A stretch of DNA of 64,000 bases from Arthrobacter sp. PM3 (GTDB taxonomy: Bacteria; Actinomycetota; Actinomycetes; Actinomycetales; Micrococcaceae). The notes beneath the pieces are model-generated. The model worked only from the letters and a program-made list of their open reading frames with translations. It had not been told where the DNA came from and did no database searches. The stretch covers positions 729,414 to 793,413 of the forward strand of contig NZ_CP022314.1 of the NCBI RefSeq assembly GCF_003352915.1, read 5' to 3'. Below are positions 42,793 through 51,121 of the stretch, piece after piece (the stretch's first letter is position 1; each line of letters opens with the position of its first letter). The position numbers were made by a program, and so were the translations under genes.

Positions 42793-43461
42793 ATGACAGA
42801 CCACAGCCCCGAGCATCACAGCGAGCCTGCGGAGCGGGTCAGCACCGCCCGGCTATGGGACGAAAAATACAGCAGCCGCCCCAGGATGTGGAGCGGGCAG
42901 CCGAATCCGCAGCTCATCGCGGAGGCCTCGCACCTGCCGCCCGGGGAGGCGCTGGACCTGGGCTGCGGCGAGGGTGCGGACGCCATCTGGCTTGCGGCCC
43001 GCGGCTGGTCCGTGATCGCCCTGGACGTCTCCGCCGTCGCGCTGGAACGCGCCGCCGCCCATGCCGAGGAACGCGGGCAGTCCGCCCGCATCGAGTGGGT
43101 GCAGCAGGATCTCGCCACGTGGGTCCCGGACCGGCTGTTCGACCTCGTCACCGCCCAGTTCCTGCACTCCACCCAGATGCCGTGGCAGCAGGCGCTGCAA
43201 CTCGCGGCCGCCGCGGTCCGCACCGGCGGGACACTGCTGATCGTCGGCCACCACCCCGACGGACTGCCGCCGTGGGGCGGACACCACACCGCGGAAAAGT
43301 TCTTCACCGCCGAGGAGCTCGCCCGCGAACTCCGCATCGAGGAGCCCGCGTGGCGCCTGGAGGTCCTGGACAGCCGGCACCGCAGCGTCACCGGGCCCGA
43401 AGGCGAAGCCGCAGCCCTCACCGACGCCGTCCTGAGGGCCACGCGCCTGGCCGCCCAGTAG
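42793..43461 (+). CDS. Class I SAM-dependent methyltransferase
   Basis: A 222-residue methyltransferase with TARLWDEKYSSRPRMWSGQPN, motif I ALDLGCGEGADAIWLA (about 55-70), VIALDVS and FDLVTAQFLH. The N-terminal pattern is shared with thiopurine- and tellurite-resistance-like methyltransferases. It starts 2 bp after the previous methyltransferase stop, so the pair is probably an operon. Substrate unknown. Confidence 0.88.
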   Translation: MTDHSPEHHSEPAERVSTARLWDEKYSSRPRMWSGQPNPQLIAEASHLPPGEALDLGCGEGADAIWLAARGWSVIALDVSAVALERAAAHAEERGQSARIEWVQQDLATWVPDRLFDLVTAQFLHSTQMPWQQALQLAAAAVRTGGTLLIVGHHPDGLPPWGGHHTAEKFFTAEELARELRIEEPAWRLEVLDSRHRSVTGPEGEAAALTDAVLRATRLAAQ

Positions 43462-43481
43462 CGTACCGGCAGCCCCAGGAG

Positions 43482-43498
43482 GCTGCATGTGATGCAGC
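43482..43498 (+). promoter_or_regulatory. Inverted repeat upstream of the Asp23 locus
   Basis: A perfect 7-bp inverted repeat (GCTGCAT, 3-nt spacer, ATGCAGC) 97 bp upstream of the first Asp23 gene and 20 bp past the methyltransferase stop. It could be an operator for the envelope-stress locus or a weak terminator. Confidence 0.4.
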
Positions 43499-43594
43499 TC
43501 ACTCCGATTCGACCGTGAGGATTTCCGCTCCGGGCCCGTCTTACTGATGACGGCGCCACGGAGCGCCTTCCTCAACCGATCAGGAGTGATTGCC

Positions 43595-44011
43595 TTGACC
43601 ACCCAGACACACACCCCGGCAGACAGCCGCGGCGAGACCAACGTCGCCGACGCCGTCGTAGCCAAGATTGCCGGCATCGCCATCCAGGAAATCGAGGGGG
43701 TGCACGCCCTCGGCGGCGGAGCCGCCCGCGCCTTGGGTACCCTGCGTGAGAAAGTCGGGCAAAAAGACCTCACCCAAGGCGTCGCCGTGGAGGTCGGGCA
43801 GACCCAGGTCGCGGTGGACATCACCCTCGTGGTCGAGTACCCGTACCCGCTCCAGCAGGTCGCGGACAAAGCCCGCAACGCCGTCTACACAGCCATCGAA
43901 GACCTCGTCGGCATGGAAGTCACCGAGGTCAACATCACCGTCACCGACATCCACGTGCCGAGCGATGACGAGGGCGCGGACGACACCCGCACCGAGTCGA
44001 GGGTGGCTTGA
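43595..44011 (+). CDS. Asp23/Gls24 envelope stress protein
   Basis: A 138-residue Asp23 (DUF322) protein: TNVADAVVAKIAGIAIQEIEGVHALGGG, VDITLVVEYPYPLQQVADKARNAVYTAIEDLVGMEVTEVNITVTDIHV. In Firmicutes Asp23 coats the inner membrane and responds to cell-wall stress. The TTG at 43595 is chosen because AGGAG lies 8 nt upstream. First gene of a nine-gene locus ending at 47670 with its own ECF sigma factor. Overlaps the DUF2273 gene by 4 bp. Confidence 0.92.
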   Translation: MTTQTHTPADSRGETNVADAVVAKIAGIAIQEIEGVHALGGGAARALGTLREKVGQKDLTQGVAVEVGQTQVAVDITLVVEYPYPLQQVADKARNAVYTAIEDLVGMEVTEVNITVTDIHVPSDDEGADDTRTESRVA

Positions 44012-44199
44012 GCCCCACGGTGGGCGGCCTGGCCATCGGCGCAGTCCTGGCCGTCGTCACCCTCGCGTTCGGGTTCTGGGGCTTCCTGCTCACGGCCCTT
44101 TGCATGGGGGCAGGGGCCGCACTGGGCCGCTCCGCCGAGGGCCGGCTGGATCTCGGCGGAGTGCTGGACGCCCTGCGCGGCAAGCGTTCGTCCTCATGA
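44008..44199 (+). CDS. DUF2273-type small membrane protein
   Basis: A 63-residue protein with two helices (about 7-38) and a short charged tail ending LGGVLDALRGKRSSS, matching the DUF2273 family that accompanies Asp23 genes. It begins with a GTG or TTG-type start overlapping the Asp23 stop and overlaps the next gene by ATGA. Probably helps anchor the Asp23-family proteins to the membrane. Confidence 0.85.
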   Translation: MSPTVGGLAIGAVLAVVTLAFGFWGFLLTALCMGAGAALGRSAEGRLDLGGVLDALRGKRSSS

Positions 44200-44585
44200 C
44201 CCGGGCGGGGCACACCCGGATCACCCCGGCAGCCCTGCGGCATACCGTCGAAACGATCGCGGCCCGCGCCTTCGGCGTTCCACGGTCCGGCGTCGCGGCG
44301 GTGCTGGAGGACGACTCCGGCCGGCTCGGCGCGACAATCTCCGTGCACCTGGCGCTTCCGCCGCTGCTGGGCACCGGGTTTGAGTCCTCGGGGTTTGAGG
44401 GCTCTGTGCTTGAGCGGTCGCGGGCGGCCAGGGCAACCATCATGGCCCGCGGCCTGGACCTCACCGGCAGGACCCTGGGCAGGGTGGATATCCGGCTCCG
44501 CGGGGCGAAACAGGCCGCCGGCACCGCCAGGGTCGACCCGCCGAACAGGCCGCACGGGAACCGCAAAGAACGGACGATCGCATGA
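44196..44585 (+). CDS. Asp23/Gls24-like protein
   Basis: A 129-residue protein with an Asp23-like domain: TRITPAALRHTVETIAARAFGVP then LGATISVHLALPP and GLDLTGRTLGRVDIRLRGAK. Similarity to Asp23 is weaker than in the first gene. ATG 44196 overlaps the DUF2273 stop, and the TGA at 44583 overlaps the next ATG (ATGA), so translation is coupled through the locus. Confidence 0.75.
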   Translation: MTRAGHTRITPAALRHTVETIAARAFGVPRSGVAAVLEDDSGRLGATISVHLALPPLLGTGFESSGFEGSVLERSRAARATIMARGLDLTGRTLGRVDIRLRGAKQAAGTARVDPPNRPHGNRKERTIA

Positions 44586-45167
44586 GCCAGGACAAATCCG
44601 TCCGGCGCCTGGTGCGCCGGGAAACCCATTCCTCCCGGGCCCTCCCTCCCGTCCGTGCTGACGGCAGGTATCTGTACGGCAGTCTTCCTCTGGTTGGCGC
44701 TCGAAAGCGTCCTGGCGCTGCTGCGGGAGAGCCCGCTCCTGATCAGCCCCGACGGACTGGGGCGCTGGCTCGCCGGCGTGCCGGACCGCACCGTTCCCGC
44801 CGGCCTGGTGGCCGCAGGTGCGGGCCTGGCTGCCCTTGGGCTTTCCCTGCTCGCCACCGCGGTGGCGCGCGGCCGCCGCGCCCGGCATGCCTTGCGCAGC
44901 GGGCGCAGCGCCGTGGTGGCGGACGCCGGGGTCATCGCATCGGCGCTGTCACGCCGGGCACGCCTCAGCGCGGGGCTGGCGGCCGGGCAGGTGACCACCA
45001 CCGTGGGCCAACGGGCCGTCCGTGTCCTGGTCCGCCCGACGTCGGGCGCTGCCGTTGACCGGAATGCGATCGCCGCCGCCGTGGATGACGAACTGGCCAC
45101 GTACTCCCTCAACCGCCGCCTCACACCCATAATCCACATCTCCACGGAAGGAGCGCCGGGCCAATGA
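44582..45167 (+). CDS. Membrane protein of the Asp23 locus, apparent frameshift near its start
   Basis: From ATG 44582 (overlapping the previous stop) the frame reads MSQDKSVRRLVRRETHSSRAL, typical of DUF6286-like proteins of this locus. The expected hydrophobic part (VLTAGICTAVFLWLALESVLALL) and the rest to 45167 lie in another frame, open from GTG 44655 (170 residues). A one-base insertion in the C-rich stretch about 44640-44655 would explain this. Either it is a sequencing error, a real mutation, or the protein starts at GTG 44655. Topology: two helices, then a soluble domain ending LTPIIHIS. Confidence 0.6.
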
Positions 45168-45769
45168 GCCGGACCAACAGGGCACTGAACCGGATCCTGC
45201 TGGCTTTGGCCGGGCTGGTGCTGCTCGCGGCCGGGGCCGCGACAGCCGCCGCCGGGATCCAGCCGGATATTGCGGCGGCATGGACGGCCACAGCATCCGC
45301 CCTCGGGGAGCAGGCCCGAAGCCTGCTCGGCTCCGCACCGCTCGCGGGCACTGCCCGCAGCTGGTGGGCCGTGGCAGGGGTCGCCGGCCTCCTCCTGGCG
45401 GCCGGGTTCAGCATCGCCTGGCTCGCCTCGCAGGGCGGCGGCCGGACACCCCGGCTCGCCCGCGACTCCGACGGCGACGCCGGCACCACCGTGGTCGAAA
45501 CCGGACTCATCGCGGCGGCCGTCAAGCAGGCCCTCGACGGCAACCGCCTCGTGCTGGGGACCTCGGTCACGGCGTGGGAAACAAGGGGCGGCACGGGGCT
45601 TCGACTGCAGCTTCAGGCCCGGCAGGGAGCATCCCCGCGGGAGATCGCGGACACCGCAGACGAGCTTGTCCGGGGAATCGACGCCCTGCTGGGTCATCCC
45701 CTGCCCGTTGTGGTGCGAATCATCAGCGGGACCAGAACCAGGGTGGCCGCGCCTGATCGCGCCCGCTAG
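45164..45769 (+). CDS. Alkaline-shock membrane anchor-like protein (AmaP-like)
   Basis: A 201-residue protein with two helices (about 11-30 and 65-87) enclosing a short loop, followed by a cytoplasmic domain (TVVETGLIAAAVKQALDGNRLVLGTSVTAWE). The arrangement matches AmaP, the membrane anchor of Asp23 in Staphylococcus. ATG 45164 overlaps the previous stop by 4 bp. It would tether the Asp23-family proteins of this locus. Confidence 0.8.
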   Translation: MSRTNRALNRILLALAGLVLLAAGAATAAAGIQPDIAAAWTATASALGEQARSLLGSAPLAGTARSWWAVAGVAGLLLAAGFSIAWLASQGGGRTPRLARDSDGDAGTTVVETGLIAAAVKQALDGNRLVLGTSVTAWETRGGTGLRLQLQARQGASPREIADTADELVRGIDALLGHPLPVVVRIISGTRTRVAAPDRAR

Positions 45770-45819
45770 GCAGGGCGTACCGGCTGCTTCACCAAAGTAT
45801 TCCGAGGAAGGAAAACATC

Positions 45820-46008
45820 ATGGGATCCGACAACAAGGCCAACGACACGGTCATCCACCACATCGGGGCCGCCAAAGATGGTGCCCGCGGGACGGCGGGC
45901 GATGGCAACGCCAAGCGCGACGCCCAGGACCAGCAAGCCCGGGCGACGGCGCAGGAGGTCCGGGACCGGGCCGGAGCCCAGGACGGGGAAGGCCTCAGCG
46001 GGGAGTAG
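45820..46008 (+). CDS. Small hydrophilic protein of the stress locus
   Basis: A 62-residue, highly charged protein without hydrophobic segments (Asp, Lys, Ala, Gly and Gln rich), probably disordered. GAGGAAGGAAAA upstream of the ATG is a convincing ribosome site. I recognise no family; composition recalls stress-induced hydrophilins and CsbD-like proteins. Flanked by the AmaP-like gene and the ECF sigma gene. Confidence 0.65.
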   Translation: MGSDNKANDTVIHHIGAAKDGARGTAGDGNAKRDAQDQQARATAQEVRDRAGAQDGEGLSGE

Positions 46009-46025
46009 GTCCCGCACGACAGCCC

Positions 46026-46637
46026 ATGACTGACCACGTGACTGGTTCATCCCCGCCCCCGTCCCCGGCCCCGCATCAGCTCGACCTCGTCCCGGACGCG
46101 CTGCTGGCCGGACGCGCCGCCGACGGCGACACAGCCGCCTTTGAGGCGCTTGCGCGCCGGCACGGCCCGGTCATGCGGGCCTGCGCCCGCCGCATGACCG
46201 GATCCCTCGCCGACGCCGACGACGTCGTGCAGGAATCGTTGATGCATGCCTGGAAGCAGCTCGACACCCTGCGTGACGGCGCCGCCGTGAAGAGCTGGCT
46301 GCTGCGGATCACCGGCAGCCGCAGCATCGACTATCTGCGCCGTCGAAAGACCCACGCCGACCTCGGCGATGTGGACCAGGGCGTGGAGGCCGGTGCGGGC
46401 GCCGCCCGTCAGGACCACCCGGAAACCGCCGCACTCAGCGGCTCCCGGATGGACGCCCTCAAGGCCGCGCTGGCCGCCCTGCCCGAGGAACAGCGCCGCT
46501 GCTGGGTACTGAAGCAGTTCAATGACCAAAGCTATGAGGAAATTGCGCAGACCTTGAACATCAGCACCGCCAGCGTCCGTGGCCGCCTGGCCCGGGCACG
46601 GATCACCCTGGCCCGCGAAATGGAGGAGTGGCGATGA
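46026..46637 (+). CDS. ECF-type RNA polymerase sigma factor
   Basis: A 203-residue sigma-70 family factor: region 2 (AFEALARRHGPVMRACARRMTGSLADADDVVQESLMHAWKQ, about 38-80; SIDYLRRRK) and region 4 (ALAALPEEQRRCWVLKQFNDQSYEEIAQTLNISTASVRGRLARAR, about 145-190). It overlaps the next gene by ATGA, and that gene carries an anti-sigma-like zinc motif. It probably directs expression of this envelope-stress locus. Confidence 0.9.
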   Translation: MTDHVTGSSPPPSPAPHQLDLVPDALLAGRAADGDTAAFEALARRHGPVMRACARRMTGSLADADDVVQESLMHAWKQLDTLRDGAAVKSWLLRITGSRSIDYLRRRKTHADLGDVDQGVEAGAGAARQDHPETAALSGSRMDALKAALAALPEEQRRCWVLKQFNDQSYEEIAQTLNISTASVRGRLARARITLAREMEEWR

Positions 46638-47254
46638 GCACCCCCGGCGACATCCTCGGCTGCGGGCACAGCCTGGCAGACCTGAGCGAATATCTGGACA
46701 CCGGACAGATCAATGATCCCGGCCACCTGGCGGACTGCCCCGAGTGCCAGGCCGGGCTGGCATCGCTGCGCCGGCTCTCGGCCCTCGGCAACGAACTGCT
46801 CGAGGCGGACACCGCCGCGTCCGGCAGCGGGAACGACGACTGGATGAAGACCATCCTGGGCAACCTGCGGCTCGAACTGCGGCCGGGCAGGGACATCCCC
46901 CTGCGCACCGACACCTCCGGAGACATCCTCACCGAGACAGAGGGGGCCGTTTCGGCGCTGATCCGGTCCGTCGCCGATTCCCTGCCCGGCACGGCCGCCG
47001 GCAAGTGCCGGCTGCACGGGGACGTCACCGAACCCGGGGCGCCGGTCACCGTCGCCGTGGACCTCGCGGTGGTCTACGGGCATCCGCTGGATGAGCGCGC
47101 CGCGACACTGCGCCGGATGCTGGCCGCGACCCTCGCCCGGCAGACGGAACTGAACATCACGGCAATCGATGTCACCATCACCGACGTCCTGGAGCCGCGG
47201 CTCCCGGAACCCCCCTCCCCCGGCCACCCGTCGATCCCGCAGGAGAAGCCATGA
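46634..47254 (+). CDS. Zinc-finger anti-sigma-like domain fused to Asp23 domain
   Basis: A 206-residue protein. Residues 1-55 resemble the ZAS anti-sigma domain, with H-x3-C-x2-C seen as HLADCPEC and an upstream Cys/His (GCGHSL). Residues about 95-190 are Asp23-like: SGDILTETEGAVSALIRSVADSLPGTAAGKCRL and VAVDLAVVYGHPLDERAATLRRMLAATLARQTELNITAIDVTITDVL. GGAGG lies 7 nt before ATG 46634. Linked to the ECF sigma gene by ATGA, it may bind that sigma factor and connect it to the Asp23 layer. Confidence 0.8.
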   Translation: MSTPGDILGCGHSLADLSEYLDTGQINDPGHLADCPECQAGLASLRRLSALGNELLEADTAASGSGNDDWMKTILGNLRLELRPGRDIPLRTDTSGDILTETEGAVSALIRSVADSLPGTAAGKCRLHGDVTEPGAPVTVAVDLAVVYGHPLDERAATLRRMLAATLARQTELNITAIDVTITDVLEPRLPEPPSPGHPSIPQEKP

Positions 47255-47670
47255 CCGAGCCATTACCTCCCGGCAGTGCCACCCCCGGGGTGCCGTCCGG
47301 CGGAGGACTGTCTGCCGCACTGCAAGAGATTATCCAGTCCGTGGACGGCGTGACGGCCGTATACCCGGCGCGCCCGCTCTGGCAGACGATCGCAGGTGCG
47401 GCCAGGTCCGCCGTCAGCGGGGAGCGGCAATGGGCGGTCGACGTCGACACTTCCGGCGGCGCGACGACGGTCCGGACACGCATCGGCGTGAGCGGTGCCC
47501 GCCCGGCGCCCGAGGTGGCCCGGGCCGTGGCCGCGGCGGTGCGCCGGCACCTGGACCCGGGCACCGCGACCGTCAACGTCGGGATCGTCCGGATCGGTGC
47601 CGACCAGCCCGCCACTGGCCAGACCGGCTCCGGCGGCCTCGAGGACGGCGCCGCCGGGCCAAAAACATGA
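47251..47670 (+). CDS. Asp23-locus protein, function unknown
   Basis: A 139-residue protein with LSAALQEIIQSVDGVTAVYPARPLWQTIAGA followed by a small alpha/beta domain (WAVDVDTSGGATTVRTRIGVSG, ARAVAAAVRRHLD, ATVNVGIVRIG). The pattern recalls a diverged Asp23 domain, and similar short proteins end Asp23 loci in other actinobacteria. It overlaps the previous gene by ATGA and is the last gene of the locus. Confidence 0.75.
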   Translation: MTEPLPPGSATPGVPSGGGLSAALQEIIQSVDGVTAVYPARPLWQTIAGAARSAVSGERQWAVDVDTSGGATTVRTRIGVSGARPAPEVARAVAAAVRRHLDPGTATVNVGIVRIGADQPATGQTGSGGLEDGAAGPKT

Positions 47671-47684
47671 CAAAAGACAACGGG

Positions 47685-47718
47685 CGACAACTGGAGCTAA
47701 GATATTCGACAGTTGTCG
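47685..47718 (+). promoter_or_regulatory. 9-bp inverted repeat around a -10-like TAAGAT
   Basis: Perfect 9-bp arms CGACAACTG (47685-47693) and CAGTTGTCG (47710-47718) surround TAAGAT (47697-47702). There is no T-run. It lies 15 bp past the last Asp23-locus gene, in the 375-bp gap 47671-48045 ahead of cycA. The rest of that gap is GC-rich and shows no other clear element. Confidence 0.45.
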
Positions 47719-48045
47719 ACCCGTCCCGGCGCTGTGTGATCCGCGCCATGGGGTGCCGGCGTCCGCAACGGGGACCCGCCGCCGTCGCCGCTTTTCCGCC
47801 CGGACCTGCGGCGAATGTTGTTTCCGCCCCGCGCCACGCATGACGCGGGGCGGCCGGACGGACCGGGCAAGCGGCGGCCCGGCAGGCAGAGGGCCGGGAC
47901 GGGGTGGCAGCAGGGCGGCGAAATATCGGCCCTAATCTTGATTCACCCGCCAAAACTGTTACCTCCGTCACACCCTGACGGATCCGTGCGGAGCGCAACG
48001 CGGAACCCCGCCCGCTGCGCCCGCCTGTGACAAGGAAGAAGACTC

Positions 48046-49563
48046 ATGTCTGAACGCACCACCACGGCCGCTCCGGCCACCGCAGCATCTGACACCGCAG
48101 CATCTGACACCGCCAACCGCGACTCCGGCGCCGGGAGCCACAGCCGCGAGCCGCACCTCGCCCGCGCCCTCGGCAACCGCCACATCCAATTGCTTGCCAT
48201 CGGCGGTGCCATCGGCACCGGCCTGTTCATGGGATCCGGCAAGACCATCTCCCTCGCCGGCCCGTCCGTCATTTTCGTCTACATGATCATCGGCTTCATG
48301 CTGTTCTTCGTCATGCGCGCCATGGGCGAGATCCTGCTGTCCAACCTGAGCTACAAGTCGTTCAGTGACTTCGCGGGCGACCTGCTGGGCCCCTGGGCCG
48401 GCTTCTTCACCGGCTGGTCCTACTGGTTCTTCTGGGTCGTCACCGGCGTGGCGGACATCGTGGCCATCGCCGGGTACGTGGACAAGCTCGCGCCGGGCAC
48501 GCCGCTGTGGATCCCGGCCCTCATCACGCCCCTTGTGCTGGTGCTCCTGAACCTCCCCACGGTCAAGGCATTCGGTGAGGCCGAGTTCTGGTTCGCCATC
48601 ATCAAGGTCGTGGCCATCGTGGCCCTGATCATCACCGGCGCGGTCATGATCGCCACCCACTTCACGTCCCCGGGCGGCGCGGAGGCCAGCCTCGCCAACA
48701 TGTGGAACGACGGCGGCATGTTCCCGCACGGCATGTTCGGCTTCATCCTCGGCTTCCAGATCGCCATCTTCGCCTTCGCCGGCATCGAACTGGTGGGCAC
48801 CGCCGCTGCCGAGACCAAGGACCCCGAGAAGAACCTCCCGCGCGCCATCAACTCCATCCCGGTCCGGGTGCTCCTCTTCTACGTCGGCGCCCTGGTGGTC
48901 ATCATGGCGGTCAACCCGTGGCGCACCATCGACCCGGGAAGCAGCCCGTTCATCGGCATGTTCACCCTGGCGGGTCTGGGGATCGCCGCCGTCGTCATCA
49001 ACCTGGTTGTCCTGACCTCCGCGGCCTCCAGCGCCAACTCCGGCATCTACTCCACGTCCCGCATGGTCTACGGCCTCGCCCAGGACGGCAACGCGCCGAA
49101 GGCTTTCGGCAAGCTGAGCGTCCGCAAGGTCCCGCAGAACGCGCTGCTGTTCTCCTGCATCTTCCTGCTGGCCGGGCTTGTCCTGCTCTACTCGGGCGAC
49201 TCCGTGATCGGCGCCTTCACGATCGTCACCTCGGTGGCGTCCGTGCTGACCATGTTCGTCTGGTCCATGATCCTGATCAGCTACATCGTCTTCCGCCGCC
49301 GCCGGCCGTCCCTGCACGCGGCGTCGTCCTTCAAGATGCCCGGCTCCGCCTTCATGCCTTACGTGGTGCTGGCGTTCTTCGCCTTCATGCTCGTGGCGCT
49401 GGCCCAGGCCGATGACACCCGCCTGGCGCTCGTCGTGGCCCCCGTGTGGTTCCTGCTGCTGGGTGCAGCCTGGTACTTCAACCGGAAATCACCGCTGCAG
49501 CAGGCACGGATTGTGGAATGGCAGGCCGTCCGCTCCGAGGAGCAGGCCCGCGCAACAGTCTGA
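48046..49563 (+). CDS. cycA: D-serine/D-alanine/glycine permease CycA
   Basis: A 505-residue amino acid permease of the AAT/APC family with 12 helices. The block RHIQLLAIGGAIGTGLFMGSGKTISLAGPS and FVYMIIGFMLFFVMRAMGEILLSNL matches E. coli CycA nearly residue for residue, as does YKSFSDFAGDLLGPWAGFFTGW. It imports D-alanine, D-serine and glycine with protons. N-terminal 35 residues are Ala/Thr rich and variable. AAGGAAGAA precedes the ATG. Followed by a strong terminator. Confidence 0.92.
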   Translation: MSERTTTAAPATAASDTAASDTANRDSGAGSHSREPHLARALGNRHIQLLAIGGAIGTGLFMGSGKTISLAGPSVIFVYMIIGFMLFFVMRAMGEILLSNLSYKSFSDFAGDLLGPWAGFFTGWSYWFFWVVTGVADIVAIAGYVDKLAPGTPLWIPALITPLVLVLLNLPTVKAFGEAEFWFAIIKVVAIVALIITGAVMIATHFTSPGGAEASLANMWNDGGMFPHGMFGFILGFQIAIFAFAGIELVGTAAAETKDPEKNLPRAINSIPVRVLLFYVGALVVIMAVNPWRTIDPGSSPFIGMFTLAGLGIAAVVINLVVLTSAASSANSGIYSTSRMVYGLAQDGNAPKAFGKLSVRKVPQNALLFSCIFLLAGLVLLYSGDSVIGAFTIVTSVASVLTMFVWSMILISYIVFRRRRPSLHAASSFKMPGSAFMPYVVLAFFAFMLVALAQADDTRLALVVAPVWFLLLGAAWYFNRKSPLQQARIVEWQAVRSEEQARATV

Positions 49564-49580
49564 CCCGTGCGTCATACGCA

Positions 49581-49613
49581 GGAGCCCCGGCCGGATCTTC
49601 CGGCCGGGGCTCC
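49581..49613. terminator. Strong terminator between cycA and the convergent MFS gene
   Basis: A perfect 14-bp GC-rich stem (49581-49594 with 49600-49613) and a 5-nt loop, followed by TTTGCGTT on the + strand. It lies 18 bp past the cycA stop and can also end the convergent exporter gene. Confidence 0.88.
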
Positions 49614-49634
49614 TTTGCGTTCGGGGCGCGGCCG

Positions 49635-51062
49635 TCAGGCCCGGACGACGGCGACGCGGGGCGCGACGGCCACGGCTGCGGCGCCGATCGCCGCCGTCAG
49701 CGCGAAGACGCCGGCAAACGGCGCCGCCGGCGCCGCGGACGCGAACGCGGCGAACACGATCCCCGTGCCGGCCAGGGCCAGCGCGCCGCCGAGCGAATCC
49801 GAGATGGACATCGCCGAACTGTTAAACCCCTCGGTGTCCTTGGTGGACAGGGCCAGCGTCATGACGCTCAGCCGCGGATACATGAGCCCCATGCCGCCCC
49901 CGGCAAAGATCCAGCCGGCGATCGCGACGGCGGCCGGCCAGGCCAGGACGGTCGTCACGAGGGCCAGGACAACGGCGCCGAGGACCATCGCCGAGCCGGT
50001 CCGCACCGCCCGCCGGTCCGGCAGGCGGGACCCCAGCCTGCCCTGGACGGCGGAAGCCGCGGCCCAGGCGATGGCGCCGCCGGTCAGCGTGAGGCCGGCA
50101 AACGTGGGCGCGAACGCATACCGTTCCACGAGCAGGTAGGGCAGGTAGACTTCGGCGCCGAAGAAGGCGGCGGACGCGAGCCCGCGGGTCAGGATGACGC
50201 TCGGCAGGCCGCGGCGGGCAGTCAGGGTTCCGCGCGGCATGAGGGGACGGACGGCCAGGAGTGCGACGGCGACGGCCGCCCCCGCCAGGACGCCGCCGGC
50301 CCCCGCGACCTCCGCGGACAGGTTCAAGCCGAGAACGGAGACGGCCGCGAGCGCCGCCAGGCCAAGCTTGGCGAGGCCGGCGGCCGGACGCGCGCCGACT
50401 GCGGACGGCTCCGCGGACGGCTCGCGGGCCGCGGCTCCGTGCAGTCCGCGCAGGGCCGGGGCGGTCAGCAGCAGGGCCGGGACCACCAGGCCCACGACGC
50501 CGAGGAACACCCAGTGCCAGCTGGCCAGCTGCGCCACGAGGCCGGCGGCGAACGGGCCCACCAGGGAGGGAATGACCCAGGCCGCGGAGAAGGCGGCGAA
50601 GATTTTCGGGTGCAACACCGGCGGGTAGACCCGGGCAATGACCACGTAGAGGGCCACCGTAAGCCCGCCGCCGCCCAGTCCCTGCACCAGCCGACCGGAC
50701 ACGAGCACCGGCATGTTCGCGGCGGTCCCGGCGATCAGCAGGCCGAGCACGAACATTCCGACGGCGGCCAGGAGCGGCGCCACGGGCCCCTTGCGGTCCG
50801 ACCAGCTGCCGGCGGCCACCATCCCGATCACCCCGGTGGCCAGCGGACCGGCAAACGCCAGCGCGTAGAGGCCTGCGCCGTCCAGCTCCCGGCTGACCAG
50901 CGGCATGATGGTGGTCACCGCGAGGGATTCGAAGGCCGCCAGGAACACCAGGGCACAGGCTCCGAGGGTCACCAGCAGGTAGCTGCGGTGGAAAATGCCG
51001 GCTGATGCAGGGACGGACTCCTGGCTGGATTCCCGGCTGGCGGGCGGGTCGGTTCGGGGCAC
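49635..51062 (-). CDS. MFS drug-type exporter
   Basis: A 475-residue polytopic transporter with about 14 helices: SYLLVTLGACALVFLAAFESLAVTTIMPLVSREL at helix 1, then GSWSDRKGPVAPLLAA (motif A-like) and VLVSGRLVQGLGGGGLTVALYVVIARVYPP (motif C region). It resembles the DHA2 group of proton-driven exporters. The GTG at 51062 follows GGAAG closely; the upstream frame to 51473 overlaps the neighbouring regulator. Substrate unknown. Confidence 0.85.
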   Translation of the reverse strand: MPRTDPPASRESSQESVPASAGIFHRSYLLVTLGACALVFLAAFESLAVTTIMPLVSRELDGAGLYALAFAGPLATGVIGMVAAGSWSDRKGPVAPLLAAVGMFVLGLLIAGTAANMPVLVSGRLVQGLGGGGLTVALYVVIARVYPPVLHPKIFAAFSAAWVIPSLVGPFAAGLVAQLASWHWVFLGVVGLVVPALLLTAPALRGLHGAAAREPSAEPSAVGARPAAGLAKLGLAALAAVSVLGLNLSAEVAGAGGVLAGAAVAVALLAVRPLMPRGTLTARRGLPSVILTRGLASAAFFGAEVYLPYLLVERYAFAPTFAGLTLTGGAIAWAAASAVQGRLGSRLPDRRAVRTGSAMVLGAVVLALVTTVLAWPAAVAIAGWIFAGGGMGLMYPRLSVMTLALSTKDTEGFNSSAMSISDSLGGALALAGTGIVFAAFASAAPAAPFAGVFALTAAIGAAAVAVAPRVAVVRA

Positions 51063-51121
51063 CTTCCACAGCCTACAAGAGCCGCGCGTGCCGCCGCCGG
51101 GAAAGCTCCCCGGCCACCCCG

